Shown one piece after another: positions 1 through 12,163 of a stretch of 64,000 nt of DNA. This stretch comes from Melampsora larici-populina 98AG31 (taxonomy: Eukaryota > Basidiomycota > Pucciniomycetes > Pucciniales > Melampsoraceae): positions 1,845,305 to 1,909,304 of the forward strand of contig NW_006768766.1 in NCBI RefSeq assembly GCF_000204055.1, written 5' to 3'. Each line of letters begins with the position of its first letter. The stretch's first letter is position 1. The notes beneath the pieces were generated by a model, which saw nothing but the letters and a program-made list of their open reading frames with translations, was not told the origin of the DNA and did not search any database. Both the position numbers and the translations under genes were made by a program.

Positions 1-629
1 GTCATGATATGGACTAATCCTTTGTAACCTCTTATCAAGGTGCATGATGTAAAAAATTTCCTACCCTAAACTCGTCTCACCACAATTTACATTCATGAAA
101 ACTTGACAAATCTCTTGCTCCTCCCTTACCTAGCCAGGAGAGAAGAACTTTGTCAAGTTTGAAATGCATACCTACACAAGTGTGAAAAGATTTTAGGTGT
201 AGAGGGTGTGAATTCATAGCAATTCACAGCAAACATATGTAAGAAAATAAAATATTTTATGACATGCACCTCTACAGGAGCTCTCCAGGGTCCTTTTCAA
301 CCATCATCAACCTGTTGATCATGTGCCCATATGGAAAATTTAAGTCCATGGTTTGTGTCTACATATTCCAAATCAGGTGGGCGGCGGCTGTTTTTTCCAG
401 CCTGCGCGCATACATGCAGACATTGTGTAGCTCAAAGCGCGCGCAAAGGGGTGTGTGTGGTGTGCACGCAGCAAAAATTGTATTTCAGTGTTTTTGTTCA
501 AAAAAAGTTGAAAAATGTGGGTTCATTTGAAAAAAAGTTAAAAAAAATAGACATCAAAAAGATCAGCTGCACACCAGCTAGAAGGTTCATGTTCTATGAC
601 TATAACTGGTGTAAAGGATTAAATATTGA
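1..629. other. intergenic, no gene recognised
   Basis: No reading frame here resembles a known protein. It contains a G/C-richer patch near 375-470 with GTGTG/GCGCGC runs, followed by A-rich sequence. It lies just 3' of the minus-strand hAT relic and probably includes that element's old 3' flank. Confidence 0.5.
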
Positions 630-1877
630 CTCTCTTTTCATTGAATAGAGAAAAATCAAAAAGAGTATCCAGGACGCCCTTGAATTCCCCAAGATTTTGG
701 CTGCCATGGTTCTACCCTGTTGTCAAAAGTCTCAAGCTCATCAGCCAGTATAAAAATGTCTGCATCATCATTAGTCACACCTTTCTCAGAAGAATTCTTG
801 TTCTTTGTTGAGTTTGATTTCTGTGAATGGTCAGCTGAGAGACCCAATTGTACTTGTGATATCATCTTCAAGGTCTGGACTTTCATTCAATTTTGGGCCT
901 TTGGCTTCAATAAACTCATCAGGTAAAACAAACCCTCAACACCGCTAGCATGAGGAAAAATTTCATGTATCTTAATTGCTAGATTCTTGAGTGAGCTCAT
1001 GTCTGACATCAATGAAAAATTACACCAATAATCTATAGGAAGATCATCCACAAAGATCAGAGCAAAGATGAGACTGGTCAGCAATGATCAGTAAAAGAAG
1101 TTAGTTTGAACTTTGGACTTACAGGACTCAATTACATTGAATGGCGCCACCATTGTGATATTGAAATACTTGTGAGTTCATAGCATACCCTTCTGATTGA
1201 GAGCAGCCACATTTACCTGCAAGCTCAGCTGCTTTTCATCCAGTCAACTGTGTATTTATTGGAAGTGGCAACTTTACAATACACTGGATCAAGGAAAAAT
1301 GCAAAGATGTATATATCTAGTTGGATTTGTTTGCTACAAGTATGAAGACTGGAGAATGAATGTTGTTTGAGCAGCTCAACTTGTTCATAGACTTCAATTC
1401 CTTGAATGCTACAGTAAACAATACCCAGCTCCTTCCAAATATCACTCAAGGTTGTATTGTATCAGCCCGCTCTAATTGTGCCAGTAAGTTGACAAAAGGA
1501 CGTATAATCTTGACAAGGACTTCATTTCCGGTAAAGTGGTTGCAGTCATTGATGATGTTTTGAATTTCTTTTTTGATTTTGGGTGTATCCATCAACACTT
1601 AATTTAACATATTAAGAGGATTAAGAAAACCAGGTTCATGATCTCTGACTGACAAGCACACTTTGGCCATTGAAAACCATTGAGTAAGACAAAAGGTTTG
1701 AATCAGATGCCCGCACCAACCAATAATTTTAGGAATTCATGATCAATCCCCATTTCAGATACAAGTAAAATTAGTGACCATGCTTATACCCTCCTGGTGG
1801 GTGGAGGTATTGAAGGGAAGTTGAGCTGTACAAGGGAGTACAGGTCTGTGAATATGTTTGGAGTCTTGAACCACGGT

Positions 1878-2660
1878 CTGATAAAAGTGCAATGTGCACG
1901 AGTGAGCTACGGTCCTCTACAAGTTGTCTATACTAAAGTCTCTGACCTGATAAAAGTGCAATGTGCACGAGTGAGCTACGGTCCTCTACAAGTTGTCTAT
2001 ACTAAAGTCTCTGACCTGAAAGGAAGGTACAGATTTCAAGATAGACGTGATTAGTTTTATCTATCGAATGCGATAGGATCTCTGGGTGGCTAAAAGAGCA
2101 AAAGTTTCTCTTTCCAAAGATTGATTTTAGTCACCTGATAAAAGTGCAATGTGCACGAGTGAGCTACGGTCCTCTACAAGTTGTCTATACTAAAGTCTCT
2201 GACCTGAAAGGAAGGTACAGATTTCAAGATAGACGTGATTAGTTTTATCTATTGAATGCGATAGGATCTCTGGGTGGCTAAAAGAGCAAAAGTTTCTCTT
2301 TCCAAAGATTGATTTTATTCACCTGATAAAAGTGCAATGTGCACGAGTGAGCTGCGGTCCTCTACAAGTTGTCTATACTAAAGTCTCTGACCTAAGACAT
2401 TGAACAACAGAAAAGATCAGTCAAACAGAAATAGAGATGAAATCTAATAATATTTAATCTACCTGAAAGGAAGGTACAGATTTCAAGATAGACGTGATTA
2501 GTTTTATCTATTGAATGCAATAGGATCTCTGGGTGGCTAAAAGAGCAAAAGTCTAACGGAATTATAACAGTTCAACAACATGATAACATAGCAAAACGAA
2601 AAAGGAAAAATGACTTACTTCTCTTTCCAAAGATGGGAAAGAGAAGTAAGATTGGGAAAA
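1878..2660 (+). repeat. satellite-like tandem array, copy A (69-bp and 188-bp periods)
   Basis: The segment starting CTGATAAAAGTGCAATGTGC recurs at 1878, 1947, 2135 and 2323. The first step is 69 bp and the next two are 188 bp, so a 69-bp subunit is embedded in a 188-bp higher-order unit; a fourth unit resumes at about 2461 after an insertion of about 70 bp. The array ends in a hairpin (CTTCTCTTTCC near 2616, GGGAAAGAGAAG near 2635). It interrupts the hAT relic. A homologous array lies in inverted orientation at 7.1-8.1 kb. Confidence 0.85.
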
Positions 2661-2870
2661 CAGGAATCATATAAGTATCTCTTGATTCGTCTTCATAATT
2701 TTGATTGGGGTAATTGAACTGCACATCTTCTACCAAAAACTAAAACGAGCACTCTTCCTTAAAGCACAAACATCACTTTCTCACAACCTTAACAAAACAC
2801 ATTTCCATACTGTACACTGACCCTTTTCATGTTTCGTCGATTGGAGATTTCAACAAGGTCTCCTGGGTAA

Positions 2871-3075
2871 CTCCACAATATAGCGGTATAGTGGTATGAA
2901 ACCACAATTGTGGTGTGGTGTTTCAAAAACCGGGTTTAATGAGGCCGGGTTGCGGAGCGCTGGCACTGCACTATATTGTGTTGCAATTGTGGCACCCAAA
3001 ACCACTACGCAAGTGCACCACAACTGCAATATAGTGTGGTGTGCTTGCGGTATTGCCTCCATGATTTCCCCCCAC
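2871..3075. repeat. foldback (MITE-like) element rich in inverted short repeats
   Basis: This stretch is unusually G/C-rich for the region and contains repeated self-complementary words (ACCACAATTGTGGT, ACTATATTG, CACCACA/TGTGGTG). The two halves are roughly inverted: an ACAATATAGCGG-type start pairs with the CAATATAGTGTGG part near 3030-3045. It interrupts the hAT frame, which resumes at about 3085. Ends and target duplication were not resolved. Confidence 0.45.
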
Positions 3076-4006
3076 TAATGTGATTTGGTGAAAAAGTTGA
3101 CAATGAACTTGTGGTGTTTGACTATCAATATTAAAGTGAGAGGGAATGCACATATGTCTTTGACAATCAGATTAAAGAGATGAAGACAGTAGCCTACAAG
3201 AACAACATGTGGCTGTGAAATACAAAGAAGTTGCTGAATGTTCCTTCTTGTCAGTTAGGCTGAAACAAAAATCATTGAAAGTTATGATTGAGAGGGCTCA
3301 CTCAAAACTTGACCATGATTGCAGGTGGATCAGTGACTACTGTACATACCATTGCCCAATCAACTACTTGTTTACAGAGAGTTGTGTTGGTCAACTCAAG
3401 GAAATTATTGGTAGTATTTTGTGTTGTGTGAAGGTCAAGACAGCATACACACTATTGTTTGAGCAGTTGGTCCATCCATCAAGAGATAGTGTAAGACTAG
3501 TCTCTTTCTTGAACACTTGAGCAGCTTGAAGTTGAGATTTTGAATGTAAATAAGGGCAGTATAGTGGGAGTCATTTTCTGACAAATAGGTAGTTGATAGG
3601 TTGCCCCAGCAAGCATTTCCTGATACAAACAAAAGTAGTGATTATAAAGGAAACAGAAAGGGATGTTGACAGAGATGAGGGAATTGAGTAAAACATCATG
3701 TAGATCATTGGTTTTGGGCTTAGAAAAGCCCAAGAAATGATGCATCAATTGGGAACTAGGTATATCAACAACTATTTCAGGAGCAGTGGTTGAAGAAGTT
3801 TCATGTTGGATGTGATTGGGTGGATCATTTTTTGAACATTGGGGAGCTTGGCAAATAGATGATGACCTGGCCTCAGGGGTTATCTTCTTGCATGGATTGA
3901 TTGCATGCTTGAAGAGTTTGGCTGGTTTGCCTTTGTCAAAGATTGCTGAACAATGGGTGCACTTGACTTTGCAGCAATTAGATGAGTCTCCATAAAGATT
4001 GGACAT

Positions 4007-4374
4007 AAGGAAGCCTGTTCATTGTTGGTCAAGTGCTTTCAAAGGAGAATGCCACTTGGTAGGCATGATATCCAAGAACTTTGTTCAAAAAGAAATGTAT
4101 ATATTGAACATCAAAAAATATGCATGGAGCAGTAAGAAAAAAAGTGTTAATCAAACAAAATTTGACTCTACATAGAAAATTCTAGAAACATGCACACAGG
4201 CCCCCTTGTTGGATGCACACAGGCCCTGCAGGCCACATGTATACACTGTAAAACATGTGTCACTGTCCTCATGAATCCCAAAACTACAACTTTTTGTGCC
4301 AGATGCTTGCATTTCTTGTCCCTGTAAGGATCCTAATACTGAGTATGTGCTTATATTGTAGAATCTATGTTGTA
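4007..4374. other. intergenic, no gene recognised
   Basis: AT-rich sequence between the hAT N-terminus and the hairpin MITE. The only visible structure is a short direct repeat (TGCACACAGGCCC near 4192 and 4213). Confidence 0.5.
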
Positions 4375-4376
4375 TA

Positions 4377-4552
4377 CAGTCAACTCCCTCTAATTACATA
4401 CAGTTTGGCGGGTGGTTTTTTCATGCACTTGAAGGAATATGCACTTATAGACCTCATTTTGGCTTGAAAACCCCTTGTCTATAAGTGCATATTCCTTCAA
4501 GTGCATGAAAAAACCACCCGCCAAACTGTATGTAATTAGAGGGAGTTGACTG
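4377..4552. mobile_element. 176-bp perfect-hairpin MITE, Tc1/mariner (pogo/Fot1)-type
   Basis: Two 76-bp arms (4377-4452 and 4477-4552) are exact reverse complements, separated by a 24-bp loop. The arms start CAGTCAACTCCCTCTAATTA, which resembles Tc1/mariner (pogo/Fot1) ends. TA dinucleotides flank both sides (4375-4376 and 4553-4554), as expected for a TA target duplication. There is no coding capacity, so it is non-autonomous. The absence of any mismatch between the arms implies a recent insertion or active homogenisation. Confidence 0.85.
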
Positions 4553-4554
4553 TA

Positions 4555-6190
4555 TTAGTCCTCTTTCTCTTAATTTTGCAACCTTGTTATAATCCCAAGG
4601 TTGTCCTTTTGCTCCTATCCCTTCAGAGCTAGTCAGACCAATACATATATGTCTTATCTTTGGATATCAGCCAACCCTAAATAAGTCCCTTGATGAGCTG
4701 TACTGTATGGTGGCTGTAGAGTGCCAAATGAGTCAAAACATGAAAATTTGGAATTCTCATATGAAACTCCCCCTAAAAGCCTGTTCAAGCCTACTCAAGC
4801 CCAAGTCCATTGCAAGTCCATTGCCCCTGACCAAAAAATCCCTTCATCTCACTTGATCCAATTCTTTCATCCACGTTTATGTTCCTACATACTTGTTTGC
4901 CAATCATCTATGTATAATATACTGGTCCTGATTTTTAGATCTTAATTTACCCAGTGAGTGATGTCTTCATAGAAATGAACCTTGTAAAAAGAATGCATTC
5001 ATTTGAAATGATGGATGATCTTTGAAATTATCTTCATGAGTAATGTTGGTAGATATCATCATGATCTTTCAAATATATACTTGTGATTTTCCCTATGGTG
5101 TTATCTTGTAATTGTGATATGTTTATCATTAGATATGTTGACTGTTTGTTGGGAAAGTGGTGCAACTTGCTTTTATACAGCAAACACCCATAAGAAAATT
5201 GATAGGAAGGCCATCACAATTGAAAGGAAATGATAGACAATATCTGAAAGGTACAGAAGAGGAAAACCAATCCAACTAGCAAAACAATAAACAGTATAAA
5301 TATGACTAATGGCAATGCTAATATGGTTATAGAGACAATTTTACATATATTATCATTAGCATACACTTTGATTTGACAACAATAGCTATCACAATGTTGA
5401 CATTCATAACAAAAATGCAACTTGTTTTGCAACAGAAATCATTCAGAAGAAGAATCTTTGCACATTTTGAGTCCAATGCTCCTTATAATGACTCAAGAGA
5501 AAAGCTTTGTAGCTGATACAAAGAAACACTCAGTGGAATCAACACTGAGCAGACAGGGAGTGACAACAGGCAAGGTGTTGTTGGTCACACTCAGGATAGG
5601 CTGAACAAGGCTTGGAGGGAAAGTTTTGGGTTGATTCTTTGCACTTTGGGGTTTTGACTCATTTGGCACTCCACAGCCGCTGTATTCACAGCCCCCAGCT
5701 ATTAGGCACTGGCAGGCCAGAGACTACCATCAACTTTGAGAGGACTTCAAGAAAACTTCAATATATTTCCAATAAAATTTCAATATAACTTCAGCTGGAG
5801 ATAAAATACGGCACAAGTGAAAGAGATGCATTACAAACAGGCAATATCTGACAAAAAGCAATTGATTATGGACCCAGCTTACCTTGTTTTTTCAGCTGAA
5901 TTACATATACTTTAGTGTTGTTTATGTCCTGAAGGGCGGAATCAGATCTCTACAACTAAAAGCATAGATCTTATCTTTTCTAAGATATCACTGTTCCATT
6001 TCTTTTAAGAGAGACTCAATTTCAGGGCAGTGTTGCAAAGAAACGTACAGAACAATTTAATGAATTTGGATATATTTGACAGATTTTTTATGGTAAACTT
6101 ACAACTGCTAAGGTCTTGTGATTAAAAATTCATTTGGAAAGATCTCCCAAAAAGGCTTGTGATTTTTCTCTGAAGCCTTAATTACTACCA
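4555..6190. other. long non-coding stretch
   Basis: No protein family recognised on either strand; only short ORFs with biased, low-complexity translation. AT-rich. A repeated word (GAGTGCCAAATGAGTCAAAACA near 4720, inverted near 5655-5675) suggests that 4.7-5.7 kb may be a further decayed inverted-repeat element. Confidence 0.4.
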
Positions 6191-6193
6191 TAG

Positions 6194-7060
6194 ACAGATG
6201 CACAATGACTGTCAGATCCCAGTTGTACTATGTACACCTCTATACCAAAACTGAGTGCTAAGATATGACTTTTTCAAATTTCTTTGAGAAACACTTTAAT
6301 ATTCAAATGCACTGTGAACATCATTCAACTTCCCCAAGTTGGAAGAGGAAAACAATTGATAGTACAGTTTGTCATATAAGGATCCAATACTGCACACCTG
6401 AGCCATGACACCCACACTACATATGTGCAGCAAGTTAAGTAAATAGTTGTCTATCATGTACATACAGGTCTGCTCAGTTGTTTGCCCATCAGAATAAATA
6501 AATCACATGTTATACCACATGTAACTTTTTTGACTTTGAAAAAATTGTCCCAAAAATTCACTACATATAGTTCTGTAGCTGCTCAGGCAATATTGTTGAA
6601 GCCATTTCTTAGTAACAGAAAAGGTGTTACATGCAATTGAGTTGATGAGATTACACAAAAATGTTGAGTAAGTGTATGTAGTCAAGCTTTTGAATGCTTT
6701 TGTCAATCTGAAAAATGTTACAGCACATATTACATATGAATAACTTATCCTGATAAGCAGATAACTTAGCAGAACTATTTGTATTTCATAGCCACCTATT
6801 CACTGAGCCTGCTACACATATGTAGTGTGGCTGTTATGGCCCAGGTGTGGAGTGATAGACATTTTATGACAAATCATACTCCCAATCATTTTTTCATGCC
6901 CACTTGGGGAAGTTGAATAATGTTTGCAGTGATGCAGTCCAAGAAATCTCCCAAATATCCTCTACTATCTTGGAGATTTTTCTTCGTGAACCATCTTCAT
7001 CCATGCAGACAGATGCAAAATGTCTGACAGATCCCAATGGTGCTATCTACTGTTGAAAGA
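6194..7060. repeat. foldback element with nested inverted repeats
   Basis: The words CATTCAACTTCCCCAAGT (about 6323) and ACTTGGGGAAGTTGAATAATG (about 6903) are inverted partners. So are the CACACTACATATGTG area (about 6414) and CACATATGTAGTGTGG (about 6815), giving nested arms around about 6.6 kb. Outside them the module CAGATGCACAATG...CAGATCCCA occurs in direct orientation at about 6195 and 7010, and again at about 8240. No ORF is supported. It is probably a non-autonomous DNA element or two nested ones. Confidence 0.55.
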
Positions 7061-7079
7061 CAATCAAGACAGATGTCAT

Positions 7080-8106
7080 GAACGTTATAGGTTTGTGAAA
7101 GGAGGAGATGAAATACTTACGGTTTAGTTATACTCAATCTGATAGTGATGTTAACGTTTCTTTGAGAGTGTTTTATTCCCAATCAAGTTTGTTGTAGATC
7201 AATCCCAATATGTTTGTGAAAGATGTGTTTTAGATATATATGTTAAGCTTTGTTCTTGTCTTACTCTCTTTTCCTCATCTATTGGAAAGAGAGTAAGTTT
7301 TCCCAATAGTCTTGTTATTTCGTTTTATCACTAACATCGACATTGATACACAACAGAACCTTTAGATCAACTGAGCCATCTTATACGCTCGTAACTCTTA
7401 TTTTCTCATTTCACTTTTACCTCCAAAAACTTAGGTACATACATATATTTACTTTTCTCTTTATCCTATTACATCATTAACACTTTACTATCTTTTCACT
7501 TTTTCTTATTTGATTGTTGTTCAGGTTTGTCCCGCGTCTGCATACGTGTGGAGTGTTAGGAGAAGTGTGCTCACGTTTAGCACAATATTAACAGGTTAGT
7601 TATAAATGAAAATCATCATATCTATTGGAAAGAGAAACCTTTAGATCAACTGAGCCATCTTATACGCTCGTAACTCTTATTTTCTCATTTCACTTTTACC
7701 TCCGAAAACTTAGGTTTGTCCCGCGTCTGCATACGTGTGGAGTGTTAGGAGAAGTGTGCTCACGTTTAGCACAATATTAACAGGTTTGTCCCGCGTCTGC
7801 ATACGTGTGGAGTGTTAGGAGAAGTGTGCTCACGTTTAGCACAATATTAACAGGTTAGTTATAAATGAAAATCATCATATCTATTGGAAAGAGAAACCTT
7901 TAGATCAACTGAGCCATCTTATACTTTACTATCTTTTCACTTTTTCTTATTTGATTGTTGTTCAGGTTTGTCCCGCGTCTGCATACGTGTGGAGTGTTAG
8001 GAGAAGTGTGCTCACGTTTAGCACAATATTAACAGGTTTGTCCCGCGTCTGCATACGTGTGGAGTGTTAGGAGAAGTGTGCTCACGTTTAGCACAATATT
8101 AACAGG
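7080..8106 (-). repeat. satellite-like tandem array, copy B (70-bp and ~185-bp periods)
   Basis: AGGTTTGTCCCGCGTCTGCA begins repeat units at 7523, 7712, 7782, 7964 and 8034, so steps alternate between 70 bp and about 182-189 bp. The intervening spacer carries TATTGGAAAGAGAAAC, the reverse complement of the GTTTCTCTTTCCAA spacer in copy A, and the CTTACTCTCTTTCC hairpin is also shared in inverted orientation. The same repeat family is therefore present twice, in opposite orientations. Confidence 0.8.
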
Positions 8107-8112
8107 TACCCC

Positions 8113-8690
8113 GTGTCTCTAGCCATTTACATCTACACCCCTGTACAGAGCAGTATTGTGGTAATATCATGGTTTTGTGCTCTGGCCTTAAGCCTAGAGG
8201 TTTCATGCTCTCTGTACACCTTGTTCATCCATGTGGAAGGATGCACAGTGTCTGGCAGATCCCAATGGTACTATCTACACCCCTGCACGGAGCTGTGGTG
8301 CAGGGATACCTTTGTTTTGTGTTCTAGCCTCACACTTAGCTGTTTCATGGCCCCATGGTGGTGGGCCCCTGCAGCAGGGCTTTGTGGCTCTCCCAGCAGG
8401 CCTGTTGCAAGCCATAAAACCCTGCTGCAGAGGGCCATCAACACAGTACCATGACACTGCATCTGTAAAGTGCAGTGTACACTCTCAAGTACTGTGCTCA
8501 CCATAAAGTGCAGCAGGGCTTTGTGGCTGCCAATGTTCAGGCCTGCTGGGAGCCAACAAGCTCTGCTGCAGATTCCCACAACCACGGGTCCATGTAACAT
8601 CTAGGTGTGAGGCTAGAGCACAAAACAACCGCACCACAGCTCCCCACAGGGATGTAGATAGTACCATTGGGACAAGGGGAACAAATTTTG
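8113..8690. repeat. foldback (MITE-like) element
   Basis: CCCAATGGTACTATCTACAC (8262-8281) is inverted as GTAGATAGTACCATTGGG (about 8654-8671). The flanking arms (CTGTGGTGCAGGG..., TTTTGTGTTCTAGCCTCACA versus TGTGAGGCTAGAGCACAAAA) continue the pairing over about 100 bp. An extra partial copy of the left arm precedes it at about 8125-8210. The open frames here are by-products of the inverted repeat and G/C-richer composition and are not called as genes. Confidence 0.7.
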
Positions 8691-9494
8691 GCAAGAAGTA
8701 CCATCCAATCTCACACCATTATTTTGACTTCACTTGTAAGTCTGGAAGTTTTGTTATCTTTTTGATTGCTCTGACTTGACTAAGAAAGAGCAGAGTTAGA
8801 CTCTGTTAAGTTAGTTGATTGCTATTCAAAGAATTCATTTACATTTGTTGATTTTATTTTATCTCTTCATCCCTTCTTTCTTTTTGTGTTTTTGTTGCCA
8901 GTGTTTTTTCTTGTTTTCAACTATTGTGTCCGCCAGCCACCCAGTAGGCTAATGTTTTCTATTGAGAAATTTTATTACACCTTGGGAATCTTACCCACAA
9001 CTTCAACATCACCATGATATGTAAAAAAAGACGAAGTGAAGAATAGAAACAAAGAAACAAATTCATTGAAATCGTAAACATGCCATCATGATAGAGTCAC
9101 GTAGAGGGAGAAAGATACAAGGCTTCATCCAGTCATACATAGCTTCAGAACAAGAGGAGAAGAGCAAAAAAAAGTCGTGAAAGAATTTACAATATAACTA
9201 TATTATCTGACAAGAAATGAAGTGAAGAAGATAGATAAATATATGTTCTATGAAAGCGTGAAATGGGACGTCATGAGAAGGTCATAAAGTGGTCAAAAGC
9301 TCTAAGATTGCATTTAGTCCCACACAGGACCCCAAAAAAGAAGTTGATGAGGGTATCGCGTAGCACTCCTGAATTTCCAGTTAAAAGCTCTGATGAGTTT
9401 TTTCAAAATTCATCAGCCAAAAGCGGAGACGTAAGCTATAGCACAATCTCGAATCTGCATCGAGGGGATAGCGTACCCTTGATGAACAATTGGC
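8691..9494. other. intergenic; decayed 3' flank of the secreted-repeat family
   Basis: No gene recognised. The part from about 9180 to 9260 (AAATGAAGTGAAGAAGATAG...) resembles 11790-11860 (AAATGAAGTGAATAAGACTG...), which lies in the corresponding place downstream of the intact paralogue. It therefore looks like duplicated 3' sequence. Confidence 0.5.
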
Positions 9495-10298
9495 TTATTT
9501 CCAATGTTGATACCAATCTCCAGTGAAATCATCCCCTGCCATACCTGGTACCACGTTTATTGGGTCTTTGCCGGATGGGTCTTTGCCGGATGGGTCTTTG
9601 TCGAATAGGTCTTTGTTGGAGACTACTTGGCCAGATCTTTGGGAGAAGTTTAGATTAGATTGAAAGGATGGCATGGATTTTCCGTTGTAAGCTAAAGAGA
9701 CGTACTTGTTTGACTTCAAATGGAAAGTATTTGATTTCGGTTGCTCAGATCTATGAGAAAAGTTTTGATGAAATTGAAGCCAGACAATCATTTCAGGTTA
9801 AAATTCTCGAGTGTGATGTTGCGTTTTCAATTGAGGGTACGTACGGGATTGTAGAATGAGGCCCACTTTTGTTATTGGCTCTACAAGAGAAATCAAGGTG
9901 AAATTGAAAAAAGACGGCGATCGCTGGTTAAAATTATTGTTTGTGAGCTGGCGTCTTTGATTGAAGAGACGTACGGAAGTATATCATTCTTTCCACTGGC
10001 GTTATGGGCTCTATGCGAAAAGTTTAGGTGCAATCAAGAACGGAATGGTAAGAGTGCAAATGAGAGTTGTGATTTTGATCCTTTGTCTGCAACTCGAGAG
10101 ACGTACGAGTAGCTTGGCGAAGATTCAAATCTTTTCATCTTGGAGGGATACGTTGATACGATCGTGACTAAGAAGCAATACGTGGAGTCATATCAGTGGA
10201 TGGCGATAGAGTAAGGGTGATCGAGGGAGCTGAAATATACCACACAGGAACATGAGGATCACCACACCCGTGCGTTCGCAGTTGAAAAAGGAAAGCAT
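9495..10298 (-). pseudogene. truncated paralogue of a small secreted YVSL-repeat protein
   Basis: The start at 10298 encodes MLSFFNCERTGVVILMFLC, then an intron (10240-10168; GTATAT donor, CACTGAT branch-like site, TTCTTAG acceptor) and exon 2 from 10167. The frame ends at 10034 after 63 codons, giving a short secreted protein. Beyond the stop, the same minus strand keeps decayed repeat units down to about 9500 (PYVSSIKDASS, KYVSLAYNGKS, LNFSQRSG). The ancestral protein was therefore longer. A DPSGK minisatellite (15-bp units, 9563-9612) ends the tract. Gene structure matches the intact paralogue at 12.2-12.6 kb. It may still yield the 63-aa product; function unknown. Confidence 0.55.
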
Positions 10299-10398
10299 GA
10301 TGAACGATTTGGGGAAGGTTGAAAGCACCGGTGGTTGAAAGAGTTCGTACTTTGATTCGATAAAGATGAGGTCGCTGCCGTGGAGATCTTCGCCTCAA

Positions 10399-11770
10399 AG
10401 CCTGAAATTCGAAAGCTCTTATATGGTCCCATCTAACGACTCCGTTGCATACATACTTTCGTCATCTGTATGCTGTTGGAGATTGACTGATCGGTGGCGA
10501 ATTATGAGAAGCCATAAGAAGACCGAGAAACTGGTTGTGTTGGTTGTGTGAATCGGCAGCAAATTGCTCACATACTCAACGCCTTCTGCATGCCCTTACT
10601 CTACAAAAAAAGAAGTGCTTCAGGTGGGAGTTAATAGGATATTTGTGCCATGGCTAATATGACCATAAGCTACGCCCACATCATCCCACTCGCCCGTCCG
10701 AAACTAGCGGAGGAAGGGTTGTTTGGTGTATTCGGAAAACGGCATGTGTTCCAACCTTCCGAATCTACTTACCTATGAGTGCCATGTTATCATGAGGCTC
10801 AGCTCATCCTGTTACCTGGCTGATGGAACGTAATAGAAACACTTCTGTACTTACCATACAAATCGTCTTTATGAGAGTCTACTAAACAAGAAAATAGAAA
10901 CCGAAGGGATCATGAGAGCCACATTGCAATTGATAATCAAATCAGCCCCTTCGGCAAAGAAAAGCAAAGAAACCCCGCGTTTGGGTAGAAAAAGGTGACG
11001 CGTAGCGGGGTATGTACGTAGCCTTTCTGGTTCCCCGTTTTTCAGAGCTGAGCCGCCTTAAGCTCTCAAGGTGAGTTTGCGTTCACCTCAGTTGGTGATG
11101 GAGCCAAATCTTTAATGGGATTATACCTTCAACTCGAGATCTGGACGGGGTTTTATCAATACTCAAGCCTGCTACTGCCAGGCTTTTTTTCGTGTAGAAT
11201 TCTTTGGCCTCTCTACCCAGGTTGGGCTCAGCCTCAATGAAAACACAATAACCGAGGTTCTGTCAGTCGCCTTTGATTCATGATATCAAAAGGTTTCGTC
11301 ACTGTCTTACGCCGTATCTATCTGCAGTCAGCTCCTGATCTGGGAATGTCTTTCTCAATTTCTTTTTGAGTACATTGGTCACGGTCATCAGGCTTAACTA
11401 CTGATCACGATAGAGTCAAATGGCCGGTCGAGATGAAGTACTACTCATCATTCTTCTGAGCACAAGTTGGAATCCCGTCTCATTTGATAAGCACATGAGT
11501 TCTGATCAAGTCTTGCCAGAAAGAGCGTCGTAATGACCTTATCCTGGTATGATACTGTGTCTTCGGCGTCACTACAGTGTTGTAAGAGCTATCTGTGCAT
11601 AATATCGACTAGCACGCCGAAGTGAAGAAGGTATACGGACACTCGACAAGTTGGATATTGATTTGGTGGGAGGCACTTCACATTGATCGTATGTTCAAAA
11701 AATAACACTATCCTACTGAACAGGTATTATGTGACGCCATTAAACCGCGGGGAAAAAATCACAATGTCTG
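10399..11770. other. long non-coding stretch between paralogues
   Basis: About 1.4 kb with no recognisable protein, closer to 45-50% G+C than its AT-rich surroundings by eye. No terminal repeats or target duplications were found. It may be decayed transposon sequence or an intergenic part of the duplicated locus. Confidence 0.4.
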
Positions 11771-12163
11771 TAACATGATGTGTAATAAATGAAGTGAATA
11801 AGACTGATAAATATAATCATTTGAAGCGTAAAGTCAAACATCATGTGAAATTCACTCAAAGGTAAAATATTATCTAAAGTGTCCAATCATTTTCACACGA
11901 AATGATCAAAAACATAAAGTACTAAAGTATCACGTTGTAGTATTGCATTGAATGTTCCGATCAAAAGTCTCGAATGATGCTTTGAGATTTTCTCAGCAAA
12001 AAGCGGCGCTAGATGCTTTGATTTCGGATTCGTATTGAGGGTATAAGTTAGTTTTGAAAGATCGTCGGCTTAAAGTCTCCAAGGCTCGTCCCAATGGTTT
12101 CCAGCATAATCATCTCCCCCAAAGGCTGCTTGTCCCTTATCGTCGTGTAGTTGTCCAGAAGAT

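Larger units (their letters stand above)
630..4006 (-). pseudogene. hAT-superfamily transposase relic, interrupted by inserted repeats
   Basis: The minus strand carries the pieces of one hAT transposase in the expected order. At 4006-3497 there is an N-terminal BED-type zinc finger (CTHC followed by a His/Cys pair) and the conserved stretch LLNSLISVNIPF...YQLP. At 3490-3085 a frameshifted RNase H-like part reads VTDSP-like and then LHLFNLIVKDIC. At 1720-887 lies the C-terminal half, with IYIFAFFLDP and a degenerate dimerisation region (ASGVEGLF...LLKPKAQN, normally ASVERLFS). Frameshifts and stops are present throughout, so it is dead. A foldback repeat (2.87-3.08 kb) and a tandem-repeat array (1.88-2.66 kb) sit inside it. 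Family assignment rests on motif recognition in several frames; exact ends are not resolved. Confidence 0.7.

Noticed and set aside
1878..8106. The two inverted arrays as terminal repeats of one 6.2-kb transposon
   Set aside because: The hAT relic runs from 4.0 kb to 0.65 kb straight across copy A, so copy A looks like an insertion into it. Two independent insertions of one repeat family explain the data better.
8113..8600. Several 60-113 codon open frames on both strands
   Set aside because: They mirror each other because they lie in a foldback repeat; no protein features or splice-supported extension.
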